A program made the translations under genes and the position numbers. Below are positions 1 through 7,795 of a stretch of 37,709 nucleotides of DNA, piece after piece. Numbering within the stretch: the first letter of the stretch is position 1; the number at the start of each line of letters is the position of its first letter. Origin of the DNA: Verrucomicrobiota bacterium (GTDB taxonomy: Bacteria; Verrucomicrobiota; Verrucomicrobiia; Verrucomicrobiales; Verrucomicrobiaceae); the NCBI GenBank assembly GCA_963204975.1, contig CAUJJC010000304.1, forward strand, positions 1 to 37,709, written 5' to 3'. The notes below the pieces were generated by a model. That model saw nothing but the letters and a program-made list of their open reading frames with translations. It ran no database searches and had not been told where the DNA came from.

Positions 1-315
1 CTTCTTGTATTCGACGAGCTGGCGGATGAGGTCCCAGCGCGGATCGCTATCTTCGCCTTCCTCCTCCGGGGGCTGGAGCGTCTTGGGCAGCAGCTCGCGG
101 CTTTTGAGATACATCAGGTTGGCCGCCATGACGATGAACTCGCTGGCTAGCTCGATGTTCAGCATCTGGAAGGTATCGATGTAGGCGATGTATTGCTTCG
201 TGATGCGCTCAATGGAGATGTCGTAGATGTCCAGCTCGTCCTTCTTGACGAGGTAAAGCAGCAGGTCGAGCGGCCCTTCGAATATCTCCAGTTTGACTTT
301 GTAATCCTGATCCAC
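1..315 (-). CDS. scpA: Segregation and condensation protein A (N-terminal part, cut by window edge)
   Basis: ScpA is the kleisin subunit of the bacterial SMC-ScpAB condensin, which bridges the SMC heads during chromosome segregation. The visible 105 codons carry the hallmark N-terminal segment: VKLEIFEGPLDLLLYLVKK at about residues 6-24, then DELDIYDISIERITKQY, then the helix ending NLMYLKSRELLPK. The gene runs off the left edge, so the C-terminal winged helix is not seen. I chose the GTG at 313-315 because family members begin only a few residues before the VKLE segment; an in-frame GTG at 337-339 is an alternative. No clear Shine-Dalgarno site precedes either. It lies 72 bp downstream of rlmF on the same strand and could be cotranscribed with it. 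Confidence 0.93.
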   Translation of the reverse strand, partial: MDQDYKVKLEIFEGPLDLLLYLVKKDELDIYDISIERITKQYIAYIDTFQMLNIELASEFIVMAANLMYLKSRELLPKTLQPPEEEGEDSDPRWDLIRQLVEYKK

Positions 316-387
316 GCGGCTGGGAGTAGCGCAGGGCACCGGGCGCGGCAAGCGGGGAACCGGCGGAATAAAAGACCGTGACCTGAC

Positions 388-1290
388 TCAAAGGAAGGAC
401 CACGCGAGCGCTCGCGACTTCTTCTGGCCCTGCGCCATGTCCAGCACGCGGACTTGGCGGGCACCTTCGTGGCGCAGCGTGCGCTGGAGATCGGGCAGGT
501 GCTCGCTCCTCGATACGAGGCTGGTGAACCATTGGCTGAGCGTGGGGCGGCGGGCGCTTTCCTCGATCAGGCGGGTGATGAAACCGAGTTCACCTCCAGG
601 GCAGCAGAGTTCGCCCTCCTTGCCTGCACAATGGCGGATGGGCGATGCGGCGGGCTTGCCCGTGAGGTTGCTCAACTTTCGTTGGGTGCTCGCCGTTGCC
701 TCCTTCATGTTGCGGAAAAAGGGCGGATTGCACAGGGTGAGATGGAAGGTCTCCTGCGGCTTGATCACATCCTGCAGGCACTGCTGGCGTGACCATTGCA
801 GGCGCAAGTCGATGCGGTCGGCGATCTGCGGATTGCCCGCGAGGATCGCTCGCGCCGAGCGCAAGGCGTCGGCATCAATGTCCGTGGCGACAAAGCTCCA
901 GCCAAACTCGGCCACGCCGATGAGGGGGTAAATCGCATTGGCACCGCTGCCGATGTCCAGCACGCGCACCTTGGGTCCTGTGGGAACCCCTTTGCCTGCG
1001 GCGAGCAGATCAGCTACATGATGGATGTAGTCGGCACGACCCGGAATGGGAGGACAAAGATAGTCCGCAGGGATGTCCCAGTGCTGAATGCCGTAGTGGT
1101 GATGAAGCAGCGCCTGATTGAGCGTCTTCACCGCCATGGGATTGCCGAAATCAATCGTGTCCGTGCCCGCCGGGCTTTGACGAACCAAGGCCTTCAGCGC
1201 TGGCGTGCAGTCCGTCAGGGCCGCAAAGTCGTAGCCATCGCGATGACGACTGCGCGGGTGGAGGAGGCTCTTGGGCGAAGGTGTGGACAC
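388..1290 (-). CDS. rlmF: 23S rRNA (adenine-1618-N6)-methyltransferase RlmF
   Basis: RlmF (YbiN) methylates A1618 of 23S rRNA using S-adenosylmethionine. The 300-residue protein has the family length and layout. A conserved N-terminal region contains RHRDGYDF and DFGNPMAVKTLNQALL. The SAM-binding motif I, VRVLDIGSGANAIYPLIG, is at about residues 108-125, an acidic ATDID follows at 135-139, and the catalytic motif NPPFF is at 188-192, typical of N6-adenine methyltransferases. The start is GTG (1288-1290), only 6 bp after the stop of the small upstream gene, so the two probably form an operon. Two polar segments of the C-terminal half also match the family. Confidence 0.93.
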   Translation of the reverse strand: MSTPSPKSLLHPRSRHRDGYDFAALTDCTPALKALVRQSPAGTDTIDFGNPMAVKTLNQALLHHHYGIQHWDIPADYLCPPIPGRADYIHHVADLLAAGKGVPTGPKVRVLDIGSGANAIYPLIGVAEFGWSFVATDIDADALRSARAILAGNPQIADRIDLRLQWSRQQCLQDVIKPQETFHLTLCNPPFFRNMKEATASTQRKLSNLTGKPAASPIRHCAGKEGELCCPGGELGFITRLIEESARRPTLSQWFTSLVSRSEHLPDLQRTLRHEGARQVRVLDMAQGQKKSRALAWSFL

Positions 1291-1296
1291 GCGCGC

Positions 1297-1563
1297 TTAT
1301 TTCTTCCCCGGAGGAGTGCGGTGAGGACCGAAGTATTTCTCGCTTCGATAGCGCAGCCACACACGAAGCACCTGCGGCACCTGCTCGCGCTGCTCATCGC
1401 TGAGCGACTCGTAAAGCTCCAGTGCCTTCGCGCGCTCGTGACGGCAGGCATCATTCCGGTGTGCATCCCACAACGACCTCGCCGCCCGCAAGCGTCGGCA
1501 CGTCTCCTTCACCAAGGCAGTGCCGGTGAGCGGTGCGGCGTTGGGTTTCTTTTTTGCAGGCAT
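1297..1563 (-). CDS. Small basic hypothetical protein upstream of rlmF
   Basis: An 88-residue basic, soluble protein of unknown function. It begins MPAKKKPNAAPLTGTALVKE, has a helical middle (CRRLRAARSLWDAHRNDACR, then ALELYESLSDEQREQVPQVL) and ends in a basic tail with PPGKK. There is no signal peptide or membrane segment. It stops 6 bp before the GTG of rlmF, which suggests co-expression, and its codon use looks like its neighbours'. A role in RNA or ribosome biology would fit the charge and the neighbour but is only inference. I do not recognise a named family. Confidence 0.7.
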   Translation of the reverse strand: MPAKKKPNAAPLTGTALVKETCRRLRAARSLWDAHRNDACRHERAKALELYESLSDEQREQVPQVLRVWLRYRSEKYFGPHRTPPGKK

Positions 1564-1579
1564 GGTGGAGGAGATGGAG

Positions 1580-1641
1580 GACGAATGACCAATGGAGTGA
1601 CTATCCCTTCCTCATTGATTGGTCATTCCGTCATTCGTCAT
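1580..1641. repeat. Inverted repeat with short tandem units (element A)
   Basis: An intergenic imperfect palindrome. The left arm GAATGACCAAT (1583-1593) pairs perfectly with ATTGGTCATTC (1618-1628). A second pairing joins GACGAATGAC (1580-1589) with GTCATTCGTC (1630-1639), because the right arm holds one extra copy of a unit of about 8 nt (GGAATGAC) that the left arm lacks. There is no T-run. It lies between two minus-strand genes, the small rlmF partner and the dehydrogenase-like gene. Three other loci in the window share this architecture but not this sequence. Confidence 0.75.
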
Positions 1642-1700
1642 TAGCCGCTTTCGCAAGAATCCCGAGGCTGTCGATGCGTCTTTGGACGATCTGACGGCAA

Positions 1701-2585
1701 CTACGCGTGTCTTCCCTTAAACGTCAGCTCAGCGATGCCGGACTTGTCGAGTCCGCCGAGGCCGAGGGTCACCATCTTTTCATACTGCGCAACTGTGGCG
1801 CTGTTGAGTGGAAGATTGAGGCCCACTTCGGTGGCCAGACCTGCGGCGATGCCGCTGTCCTTGGCGGCGTGATCGGCGGAGAACCAGCAATCGTGCTCGC
1901 GGGCGACCATGTCGCCGCCGTCGGTCTCGAGCACGCGGGAGTTGGCACCGGTTTGCGAGAAGACTTCGCGAATCATGCCGAGGTCGTGCCCGAGGGCGGC
2001 AGCAAGGCCCAGACCTTCAGCGAGGCCAGCCGTGTTGATGTTCATCACCATGTTGACCAGGGCCTTCACTTCCGCTGCCCGACCAGGGCCGCCGATGAAG
2101 CGACGGTTCACGGACATCTGCTCGATCATGGCGCTTACCTTGTCATAGATCGCCTGATCGCCAGCGAGCATGAGGTAGAGCTTGCCTTCGCGAGCGTGGC
2201 TGATGGACGATGCCATGCAGGCTTCGAGCGAATGCGCGCCAGCCTTGTTCGCGGCGTCATAGACCTCACGATGGATGGCGGGCGAGAGGGTGGCGCAGTT
2301 GATGAAGATCTTCCCTGCGGCTCCGGTGAAGAGGTTGTCTTCGGCTCCGAAGAAGATGCTGCGCATCGCGGCATCATTGGTAACGACGGTGAAGATCACA
2401 TCGGCAGCTGCGGTGACATCGGCGAGCGTGGTGCAATCCTTGGCACCTAGTTCAGCGGCGAGCGCACTGGCGGCTTCGCGATTGACATCATAGACGGCAG
2501 TGACGGCGTATCCGCAATCCTTGAGACGACGGGCCATGTTGGCACCCATGCGGCCAACTCCAACAAATGCGACGGTTTGAGACAT
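1701..2585 (-). CDS. NAD(P)-dependent beta-hydroxyacid dehydrogenase (HIBADH/GarR superfamily)
   Basis: A 294-residue soluble oxidoreductase of the 3-hydroxyisobutyrate/tartronate-semialdehyde reductase superfamily, which oxidises or reduces short beta-hydroxyacids. The N-terminal Rossmann fold shows VAFVGVGRMGANMARRL (residues 5-21). The usual catalytic lysine region is recognisable as GPGRAAEVKALVNMVMN with Lys174. The central substrate loop is unusual: the family normally has a DAPVSGG-type motif, but here residues 121-129 read EACMASSIS, so the substrate may differ from 3-hydroxyisobutyrate. No neighbouring pathway gene identifies it. It lies 31 bp after a secreted-protein gene on the same strand and may share its transcript. 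Confidence 0.88.
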   Translation of the reverse strand: MSQTVAFVGVGRMGANMARRLKDCGYAVTAVYDVNREAASALAAELGAKDCTTLADVTAAADVIFTVVTNDAAMRSIFFGAEDNLFTGAAGKIFINCATLSPAIHREVYDAANKAGAHSLEACMASSISHAREGKLYLMLAGDQAIYDKVSAMIEQMSVNRRFIGGPGRAAEVKALVNMVMNINTAGLAEGLGLAAALGHDLGMIREVFSQTGANSRVLETDGGDMVAREHDCWFSADHAAKDSGIAAGLATEVGLNLPLNSATVAQYEKMVTLGLGGLDKSGIAELTFKGRHA

Positions 2586-2616
2586 GACGAAAGAGATGAC
2601 GAAGTTTGGTTGTGAA

Positions 2617-3636
2617 TCAAGGAGCGACTGGGGCGGCAGCAGGGTCTGGCAATGAGGGAGCCACGAGCTGGCGTAGCTGCTTGATCCACTCGGGTGACGA
2701 GGGATGGCCCGGATGATCCTTGATCACTTTGAGCATCTCAGCCATGCCGTTTACGGGGTTGGAGCCGCTCGCAGCGAGGTCAACGGCGCGCATCCAGCGA
2801 AGGGCCGGATACTCGTTCTGCTGCCAGATGGCAAACTCACCCTCTGGCAGCCGCTCCTTGCGGAAGCTGGCCTCGGCGTTGATCGCGGAGTCCCAGATGG
2901 TCGCGATGTCGTCTTTGTGCTTCTCGAGCGATGGCTTGAGGATCACCTGCTGATACATGCGGATGATATTGCCGGGCTCCATCGGCCAGCCTTCACGACG
3001 CAAGTAACGATCCAGCTGGTAGGCATCGATCACCACGCGCACATCCATGGCCGGGCCGCCGCGGCGGCCCCCGCCTCCGCCGCCACTGATGGGGCGCATC
3101 AGCATTTCGCCAGCCTGGCCGTGCAGTTTCTTTCCGTAGCTGATCATCGCCTGATGAAAGGCCTGAACCTTGGGAACCATGACGGACAGATCCTTGGCAT
3201 CATTTGCTTCCAAACTCAGCGCGAGGTATTCCAGAGACATTCGAAGCGCCATGGCTTGATCGCCCTCCTTATCCTCGTCTTTTTTGGTTTCATTGCGCTT
3301 CGCTAGCTCCGCCTTCTGCTCAATTTTCCGCGCTTCCTCGCGATCCGCGTCCTTGCGCTCGACATTGACCAGTTTGTCACAGTCTTCGATGAAGCTGATC
3401 GCTGCCGCATCGCTGCTGGCGGCGGTGCGGAGCTTCTGAATGACGCTGCCAAGGTTGGTGCCACGCTGCTGGAGGATCGTGCGTTCTAGTTCGGCGAGTT
3501 GCTTGAGCACGTTGGTGGCCTGATCAGCCGTCAGCGTAGCTCTGGGCGCGGGAGCGACAGGCGGCGTGGGTGTCTGCTGGGCGAAGAGGCTCGCAGACAG
3601 CGAACCGAGGGTGAGCATCGAAAGGACACGTTTCAT
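2617..3636 (-). CDS. Secreted hypothetical protein with helical and glycine-rich segments
   Basis: A 339-residue protein of unknown function with a clear Sec signal peptide (MKRVLSMLTLGSLSASLFAQ) followed by a proline/alanine-rich linker. Residues about 35-170 look helical and highly charged, including a lysine/glutamate-rich stretch at about 105-125. A run of six glycines followed by RRGG lies at about 190-200. The C-terminal half contains the conserved-looking segment RREGWPMEPGNIIRMYQQV and ends in a proline-rich tail. It sits between the DUF4112 gene (25 bp upstream) and the dehydrogenase gene (31 bp downstream) on the same strand, so the three may be one operon. I recognise no catalytic motif. 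Confidence 0.75.
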   Translation of the reverse strand: MKRVLSMLTLGSLSASLFAQQTPTPPVAPAPRATLTADQATNVLKQLAELERTILQQRGTNLGSVIQKLRTAASSDAAAISFIEDCDKLVNVERKDADREEARKIEQKAELAKRNETKKDEDKEGDQAMALRMSLEYLALSLEANDAKDLSVMVPKVQAFHQAMISYGKKLHGQAGEMLMRPISGGGGGGRRGGPAMDVRVVIDAYQLDRYLRREGWPMEPGNIIRMYQQVILKPSLEKHKDDIATIWDSAINAEASFRKERLPEGEFAIWQQNEYPALRWMRAVDLAASGSNPVNGMAEMLKVIKDHPGHPSSPEWIKQLRQLVAPSLPDPAAAPVAP

Positions 3637-3661
3637 AGGTTGGAAGAGAAGGAATCGAGCT

Positions 3662-4210
3662 TCAAACGAGCGGGATGGCGATGAGTTTCATCAACGCCCA
3701 CATGTAAGCGCTCCAAACCAGGAGCGCGAGGGCGAGACAAAGGCAGAAAAGCACTACCACAGACAACAAGACGATGCGGCTGCTACGCTTGACCGCCTGC
3801 TGTTCGCCTTCCTGCCAGCGCTGGAGCAGCATGAGGTTACGGGAGTTCGATTTGAAAAAGGCGGAGAAGAATGGGCCGATGCCTGGAATGGCGTCGAACA
3901 AGGCGTTGATCACCATATTCAATCCCATGCGGAAGATCACCGAGAAGGCGACTCCTTTGCGCACCGATTCCAGGATCACCACGGCGCTGACGCTGGAAGA
4001 CAAAAAATCGCCGATGCCAGGGATGAATGCGATGAGGGGATCGAGGCCAATTTTGAACTTCGTCCCTGGAATCTGCAGCAGTTCGTCCAGCCATCGGGCG
4101 ACGATCTTGGCAGTGGCATCCTTTTCATTCGCATTGTCACCCGGTGGTCGGATGGGTGATCGGTGGGATGAGGGTGGAATCACTTCATCTGGTTCGAGCG
4201 GTGTGCCCAT
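3662..4210 (-). CDS. DUF4112 family membrane protein
   Basis: A 182-residue inner-membrane protein of the DUF4112 family, whose function is unknown. The diagnostic features are LLQIPGTKFKIGLDPLIAFI followed by PGIGD (about residues 45-68) and a second matching PGIGP motif near residue 117, each beside a hydrophobic helix. A strongly hydrophobic helix (IVLLSVVVLFCLCLALALLV, about residues 145-165) lies near the C-terminus. The N-terminal 30 residues are polar and proline-rich. It is the first gene of a tightly spaced minus-strand run, and a rho-independent terminator at 4253-4295 separates it from the gene upstream. Confidence 0.85.
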   Translation of the reverse strand: MGTPLEPDEVIPPSSHRSPIRPPGDNANEKDATAKIVARWLDELLQIPGTKFKIGLDPLIAFIPGIGDFLSSSVSAVVILESVRKGVAFSVIFRMGLNMVINALFDAIPGIGPFFSAFFKSNSRNLMLLQRWQEGEQQAVKRSSRIVLLSVVVLFCLCLALALLVWSAYMWALMKLIAIPLV

Positions 4211-4252
4211 GATCTCTGAGGAAGTGGAGGATTAGACGAAGGCAAAGGGGTG

Positions 4253-4295
4253 AAAAACCAACGCCCACCGCACTGCCAGGCAGCGACGGTGGGCG
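4253..4295 (-). terminator. Rho-independent terminator (minus strand)
   Basis: Read on the minus strand, the stem CGCCCACCG (4295-4287) pairs perfectly with CGGTGGGCG (4270-4262). A small inner stem CTG/CAG lies inside, and the structure is followed by TTGG and a run of five T (4257-4253). It lies just after the stop of the 28-residue peptide gene and ahead of the DUF4112 gene, so it closes the transcript of the proline-rich gene and the peptide. Confidence 0.75.
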
Positions 4296-4325
4296 GGATG
4301 GGAGGCCTGCTTGTGCAACGGGGGG

Positions 4326-4412
4326 TTACATCGCGCCGCCCTTGGTCAGGAAATTCAGGACCAGGGTGACAACGGCAAGCACGAAAACGACGAGGGGAAG
4401 AAGAGTATTCAC
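4326..4412 (-). CDS. 28-residue single-helix membrane peptide
   Basis: A very short reading frame that starts with GTG (4410-4412) and ends with TAA (4326-4328). It encodes a peptide that begins MNTLLPLVVFVLAVVTLVLN and ends FLTKGGAM: one hydrophobic helix with a short positive tail. Three things support it: the uninterrupted transmembrane pattern, its place between the proline-rich membrane protein gene (35 bp upstream, same strand) and a good terminator (about 30 bp downstream), and the absence of any other gene there. There is no obvious Shine-Dalgarno site, which weakens the call. Its function is unknown; it could be a small accessory subunit of the neighbouring membrane protein. Confidence 0.5.
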   Translation of the reverse strand: MNTLLPLVVFVLAVVTLVLNFLTKGGAM

Positions 4413-4447
4413 GGTGGGAAGATGGGTTTGACGTGGGTCAGTCGAAA

Positions 4448-5419
4448 TCACTGAGGCAGTTCGTAGTCGCTGCCATGAATGAGTTCCTTGAACTTGGATG
4501 TGACCTCGTGGGTCTCATCATTCCGCATTTCCCAGGGCACGGACTGGTAGGCTGGCACCATGAGGCCAGACTCCTCGGACGCAGGTGCGGAGAACACACG
4601 ATCCGTGGCGAGCACCTGAATGCCCATCAGCACCACAGCAATAACGAGGCAGAAAGCCGAAATCGGTGCGAGACCGGCATCAGGGTCCTTCTCTTCATAG
4701 AACTGCTCAGCGTCAGCCATCGTGCGCTTCACTGGAGCGCTAGGAGGAGCGGGCATCGCAGCCGGGCGATTGAGGGGCTGGGTAGCCTGGAGCTTCTGGG
4801 TAGCCTTTGGCAGCGCAGCGGTAGGGCTGCCACCCAGAGGGGCGGTGCCTGTGCCGGTCGGCGGGCGTGGGGCTGCGACTGGCGGACGTGGAGCGGCGGA
4901 GAGAGGCTGCGTAACGGCACCGGCTTCCACACGCGGGGCACCTGGTGCAGGTGGGCGAGGGGCACCAGGAGCGCTGGGTGCCATCGGGCGGGGTGCGGAG
5001 GGAGCTGCCGGAGCTGCTGGGCGAGGAGGTGCGCCTGGCGCGGGGACGGCACCAACGCTTGGGGCCGGAGCTGCGGGCACCTGCATGGTCTTGCGACCAG
5101 GAGGTGGGATCGGTGCTGGAGGCAGAGAGACGGGATTCGTAGAAGCCTTGGGCGAGGGTGGTGGCAGCGGGGCCGAAGGGAGCTGGATCGGAGCTGTCGC
5201 ACGCTTGGATTCAGTCGGAGGTGGCAGGCCACCACTCGTGCTGGGCATCGGCACTGGGGCCGTGGCTTCACGAGGTTGAACCGCACCTGCGCCTGGACGG
5301 GCACGGAGGGTGATGCGCACCGTCTCCTTTTTCAGCGGCACCGCTGAGGTTTTAGGGGCACCAGGAGGTGGAATTGCGGCGGTCTTGGGTGTCGGTGGTG
5401 TGTTTTCGGCGTCGCTCAT
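4448..5419 (-). CDS. Proline/alanine-rich single-pass membrane protein
   Basis: A 323-residue protein of unknown function. Residues 1-230 are a low-complexity proline/alanine-rich region with recurring short motifs such as PPPGAP and APGAPR and scattered basic residues, probably disordered and cytoplasmic. A short acidic segment (MADAEQFYEEKDPDAG, from residue 234) leads into one transmembrane helix at about 251-270, followed by a polar tail of about 50 residues ending DYELPQ. The layout resembles proline-rich scaffold or anchor proteins. A candidate sigma-70 promoter lies 39-68 bp upstream, and the 28-residue membrane peptide follows on the same strand. Confidence 0.8.
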   Translation of the reverse strand: MSDAENTPPTPKTAAIPPPGAPKTSAVPLKKETVRITLRARPGAGAVQPREATAPVPMPSTSGGLPPPTESKRATAPIQLPSAPLPPPSPKASTNPVSLPPAPIPPPGRKTMQVPAAPAPSVGAVPAPGAPPRPAAPAAPSAPRPMAPSAPGAPRPPAPGAPRVEAGAVTQPLSAAPRPPVAAPRPPTGTGTAPLGGSPTAALPKATQKLQATQPLNRPAAMPAPPSAPVKRTMADAEQFYEEKDPDAGLAPISAFCLVIAVVLMGIQVLATDRVFSAPASEESGLMVPAYQSVPWEMRNDETHEVTSKFKELIHGSDYELPQ

Positions 5420-5457
5420 GGATGGATCCGGTTCGGGAAAATGGATTTAAGAGCGCT

Positions 5458-5487
5458 TATTTAGCGGATCGCGGTTCCCAACGTCAA
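5458..5487 (-). promoter_or_regulatory. Candidate sigma-70 promoter of the proline-rich gene
   Basis: On the minus strand TTGACG (5487-5482) is followed after 18 bp by TAAATA (5463-5458), about 40 bp before the start codon at 5419. The -35 box matches 5 of 6 consensus bases; the -10 box is weak. Only spacing and similarity support it. Confidence 0.4.
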
Positions 5488-5542
5488 TGCGTTTCTCCCC
5501 TTCGAGCAAAAATACTCACACCATCACTGGCCGATTAGGTGC

Positions 5543-6808
5543 TCAAAAGTCCCAGTCGATGGTCTCCGTTTTGATCGGCAAAGCGAGGCGGCTGACTTTG
5601 ACCCGGTTGGACTGAGGGGTGGGAAGCCGAGAAAACGTCTGAACGGTGGGGCGCTCGGCACCTGGCATGGAGGCTTGCGCCGAGGGAACGCCGGTTCCCG
5701 AGCGCGTAGCGATGATGAGCTTCTCCCGGCACTCTTGAGTGAGCTGCTCGAACAATTCGGCGGCAGAGCGGCGGTAGATGCTGGCGAGTCCTGGGTTGCC
5801 GTTTTTTTCGAGCGTGACGGCCAGATTGTGGAAAACTTCAGCGCGGCTGGAGTCGTCCGTCGCCGGGTTGTGCTTGTAGGCCCACACGCAGCGGTTGAAG
5901 CAGTCGAGGGCTTGCTCGTTCTGGCCGATCTGAAGGTGAACGCACCCTTCGTTGTTCAGCACTGCGGCCAAGAAGAGATCGGAGGCCCCGCGTTGATTTC
6001 CAATCAGCTGGGCCGCCTCGGCGTAGATTGCCAGGGCCTCCTTGGGGCGATCACTCTTCAGCTGAGTGGCGGCGATGTTGACCAGCAATTCGGCGGCAGC
6101 CGAACTGCCCAGTTCGTCTTCGTCCTTCAGCACCTGATGGGCCGCCTTGAAGTGGCGCAAAGCTGCATCTTGTTCATCGGCGAAGTAGGCGAAAATTCCT
6201 GTGCGCCGCTCAGCTTCAAATAAGGCCTCAGGATTGTGGGAAAGGTGAAGAACCGTGATGTCGAGCGCTTGCTGCTGCATTCGGAGGGCGCTGGTGAAAT
6301 CGCCACGATCAAAATAGAGGTAGGCGAGATTGCCTTGCAGTCCGGCTAGGTCACCAGCCAGAGAGTCGTCGTTGAGCTGCTTGTAGTGAGCGAGGGCCTT
6401 CAGGTAGCATCCTTCGGCCTCTGCGCCTCGATCCATTTCACGATAGACCATGGCGAGGTTGTTTTGCAGACGGGCAGCGGCTCGCGGATCGCAGAGTCCC
6501 CGGTTGGATTCGACCAGATCAATCGCCCTTTCATAGAGGCGGGCGGCTTCATCCCAGCGGCATCCATCCTGATGAGAGACGGCCATGCCAATCAGGGCCT
6601 TGGCGCGCAATTCGGTGTCGGGCTCCGTTTCGGCTTGGCTCAACCATACTTGGAACTGCTGGTTCCGTTGGGGATTCCGCCGGTCATCCGTCAGTGGAAC
6701 GGACTCTCCCCATCGTTTTTGGGTAGGCGTTGAGTGGCGGGTGGAAGTGGTTTCGGCAGGTCCCTTGGGGCGGAAGCTGATGAGGCGGCTTTCTGGAGTC
6801 GAGGTCAT
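5543..6808 (-). CDS. Tetratricopeptide repeat protein
   Basis: A 421-residue soluble protein made almost entirely of tetratricopeptide-like helical repeats from about residue 60 to 370. Examples are ARLQNNLAMVYREMDRGAEA, LAGLQGNLAYLYFDRGDFTS and AEVFHNLAVTLEKNGNPGLA; such repeats act as protein-binding scaffolds. The first 60 residues and the last 60 are polar and probably disordered. I placed the start at the ATG of 6806-6808 (MTSTPESRLISF). The frame stays open 40 codons further upstream, but that stretch reads through an AT-rich region likely to be the promoter, with a TTCG-looped hairpin at 6914-6929. No signal peptide is seen. A second, shorter TPR gene lies just upstream, so the two are probably a duplicated pair. 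Confidence 0.83.
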   Translation of the reverse strand: MTSTPESRLISFRPKGPAETTSTRHSTPTQKRWGESVPLTDDRRNPQRNQQFQVWLSQAETEPDTELRAKALIGMAVSHQDGCRWDEAARLYERAIDLVESNRGLCDPRAAARLQNNLAMVYREMDRGAEAEGCYLKALAHYKQLNDDSLAGDLAGLQGNLAYLYFDRGDFTSALRMQQQALDITVLHLSHNPEALFEAERRTGIFAYFADEQDAALRHFKAAHQVLKDEDELGSSAAAELLVNIAATQLKSDRPKEALAIYAEAAQLIGNQRGASDLFLAAVLNNEGCVHLQIGQNEQALDCFNRCVWAYKHNPATDDSSRAEVFHNLAVTLEKNGNPGLASIYRRSAAELFEQLTQECREKLIIATRSGTGVPSAQASMPGAERPTVQTFSRLPTPQSNRVKVSRLALPIKTETIDWDF

Positions 6809-7030
6809 CGGAATGAGAGGATGTGAATATGTGGCTCGGTTGGTGTCGGAAAGGGCGCAGGTAATGGGGTAGGGCGTGTTAATAACCGGTTGATAACTAA
6901 TACAAGTGAAATATTTGCGTTCGCGCAAAATTGCGGAACACCGTGGAACGCCCGCAGGACAATGCCTGGAGCTTCATCCGACTTGCTCTATTTCTAAGCC
7001 ATCAACCTATGTGGTCGGGTCAAGTGCAGG

Positions 7031-7630
7031 TCAACTGAGCGCTGAAACGGGCGACTGAGCGACCGCTGCGAACCGTGCCGAGCATTGCGCCGCAGCATCA
7101 CTCATACCGGCGCGGCGATAGAAACCCTCAAGCTGCCGGAGACACTTCAGGTGGTCCATCAGCGTGCCGGGAGGCCGGGCTCCTTCCAGGATACGGAGCG
7201 ACTGCTCCTGCATCCGCACCGAGGCCTCGGGCATATTGGCCGAGATGTAAAGCGTTGCCAGATTGGCATAGAGGTCGGCAAGTTCCTTGCCCCAAGGAGG
7301 CGTGTCGCACTCCTCCATCATGTTGATGGCCTGGATGTAGTAGCCTTCGGCCTCGCGGAGATGCCCCTTGGCCCGGAGAATCGTCGCCACATTGTTTTTT
7401 AAAGGAACGATCAGACGCCAAAGCGGGCGGTTTTCTGCGGTCTCGAGCAGCGACAGAGCGGATCGGTAGTGTTCCAGCGCTTCGACGAGTTGCTCTCGCT
7501 GCTGGCAGGCCCAGCCTTGTCGGCCTAGACTTTCGGCTCGGTCGCGAGGGGAAATGCCCTCGAATGAAGTGACAGCATCGACCGGTGGTTGGCCGGTAGG
7601 GGATGGAGACGAGGTGGCGATCCGATACAT
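7031..7630 (-). CDS. Short tetratricopeptide repeat protein
   Basis: A 199-residue soluble TPR protein. Repeats are visible as QGWACQQREQLVEALEHYRS, NNVATILRAKGHLREAEGYY and YANLATLYISANMPEASVRM, with a final helical pair near LEGFYRRAGMSDAAAQ. The start is the ATG at 7628-7630. It lies upstream of the larger TPR protein on the same strand with a gap of 222 bp containing an AT-rich stretch, so the two may be transcribed separately. It is divergent from the DUF1501 gene across a shared 165-bp promoter region. Its function is unknown beyond protein-protein interaction. Confidence 0.8.
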   Translation of the reverse strand: MYRIATSSPSPTGQPPVDAVTSFEGISPRDRAESLGRQGWACQQREQLVEALEHYRSALSLLETAENRPLWRLIVPLKNNVATILRAKGHLREAEGYYIQAINMMEECDTPPWGKELADLYANLATLYISANMPEASVRMQEQSLRILEGARPPGTLMDHLKCLRQLEGFYRRAGMSDAAAQCSARFAAVAQSPVSALS

Positions 7631-7795
7631 GGGGAAAGTCGATTGTGAGGAAGTCCAGACTACCAGTAGACGTAATCTTTTTCAACTTTTCGTCCAACAA
7701 AGTGCATCTTTTTAAAATACCATCGTTGGCTGAAAATGTGAGACGACCTTGCACGCTCGGCCCACCTAGCAGCGTTGAGTTCTCCCGCGCTCTCC

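Noticed and set aside
6809..6928. Forty-codon N-terminal extension of the large TPR protein
   Set aside because: The stretch is AT-rich, contains a hairpin at its upstream end and reads as an untranslated leader; the ATG at 6806-6808 gives a better start.
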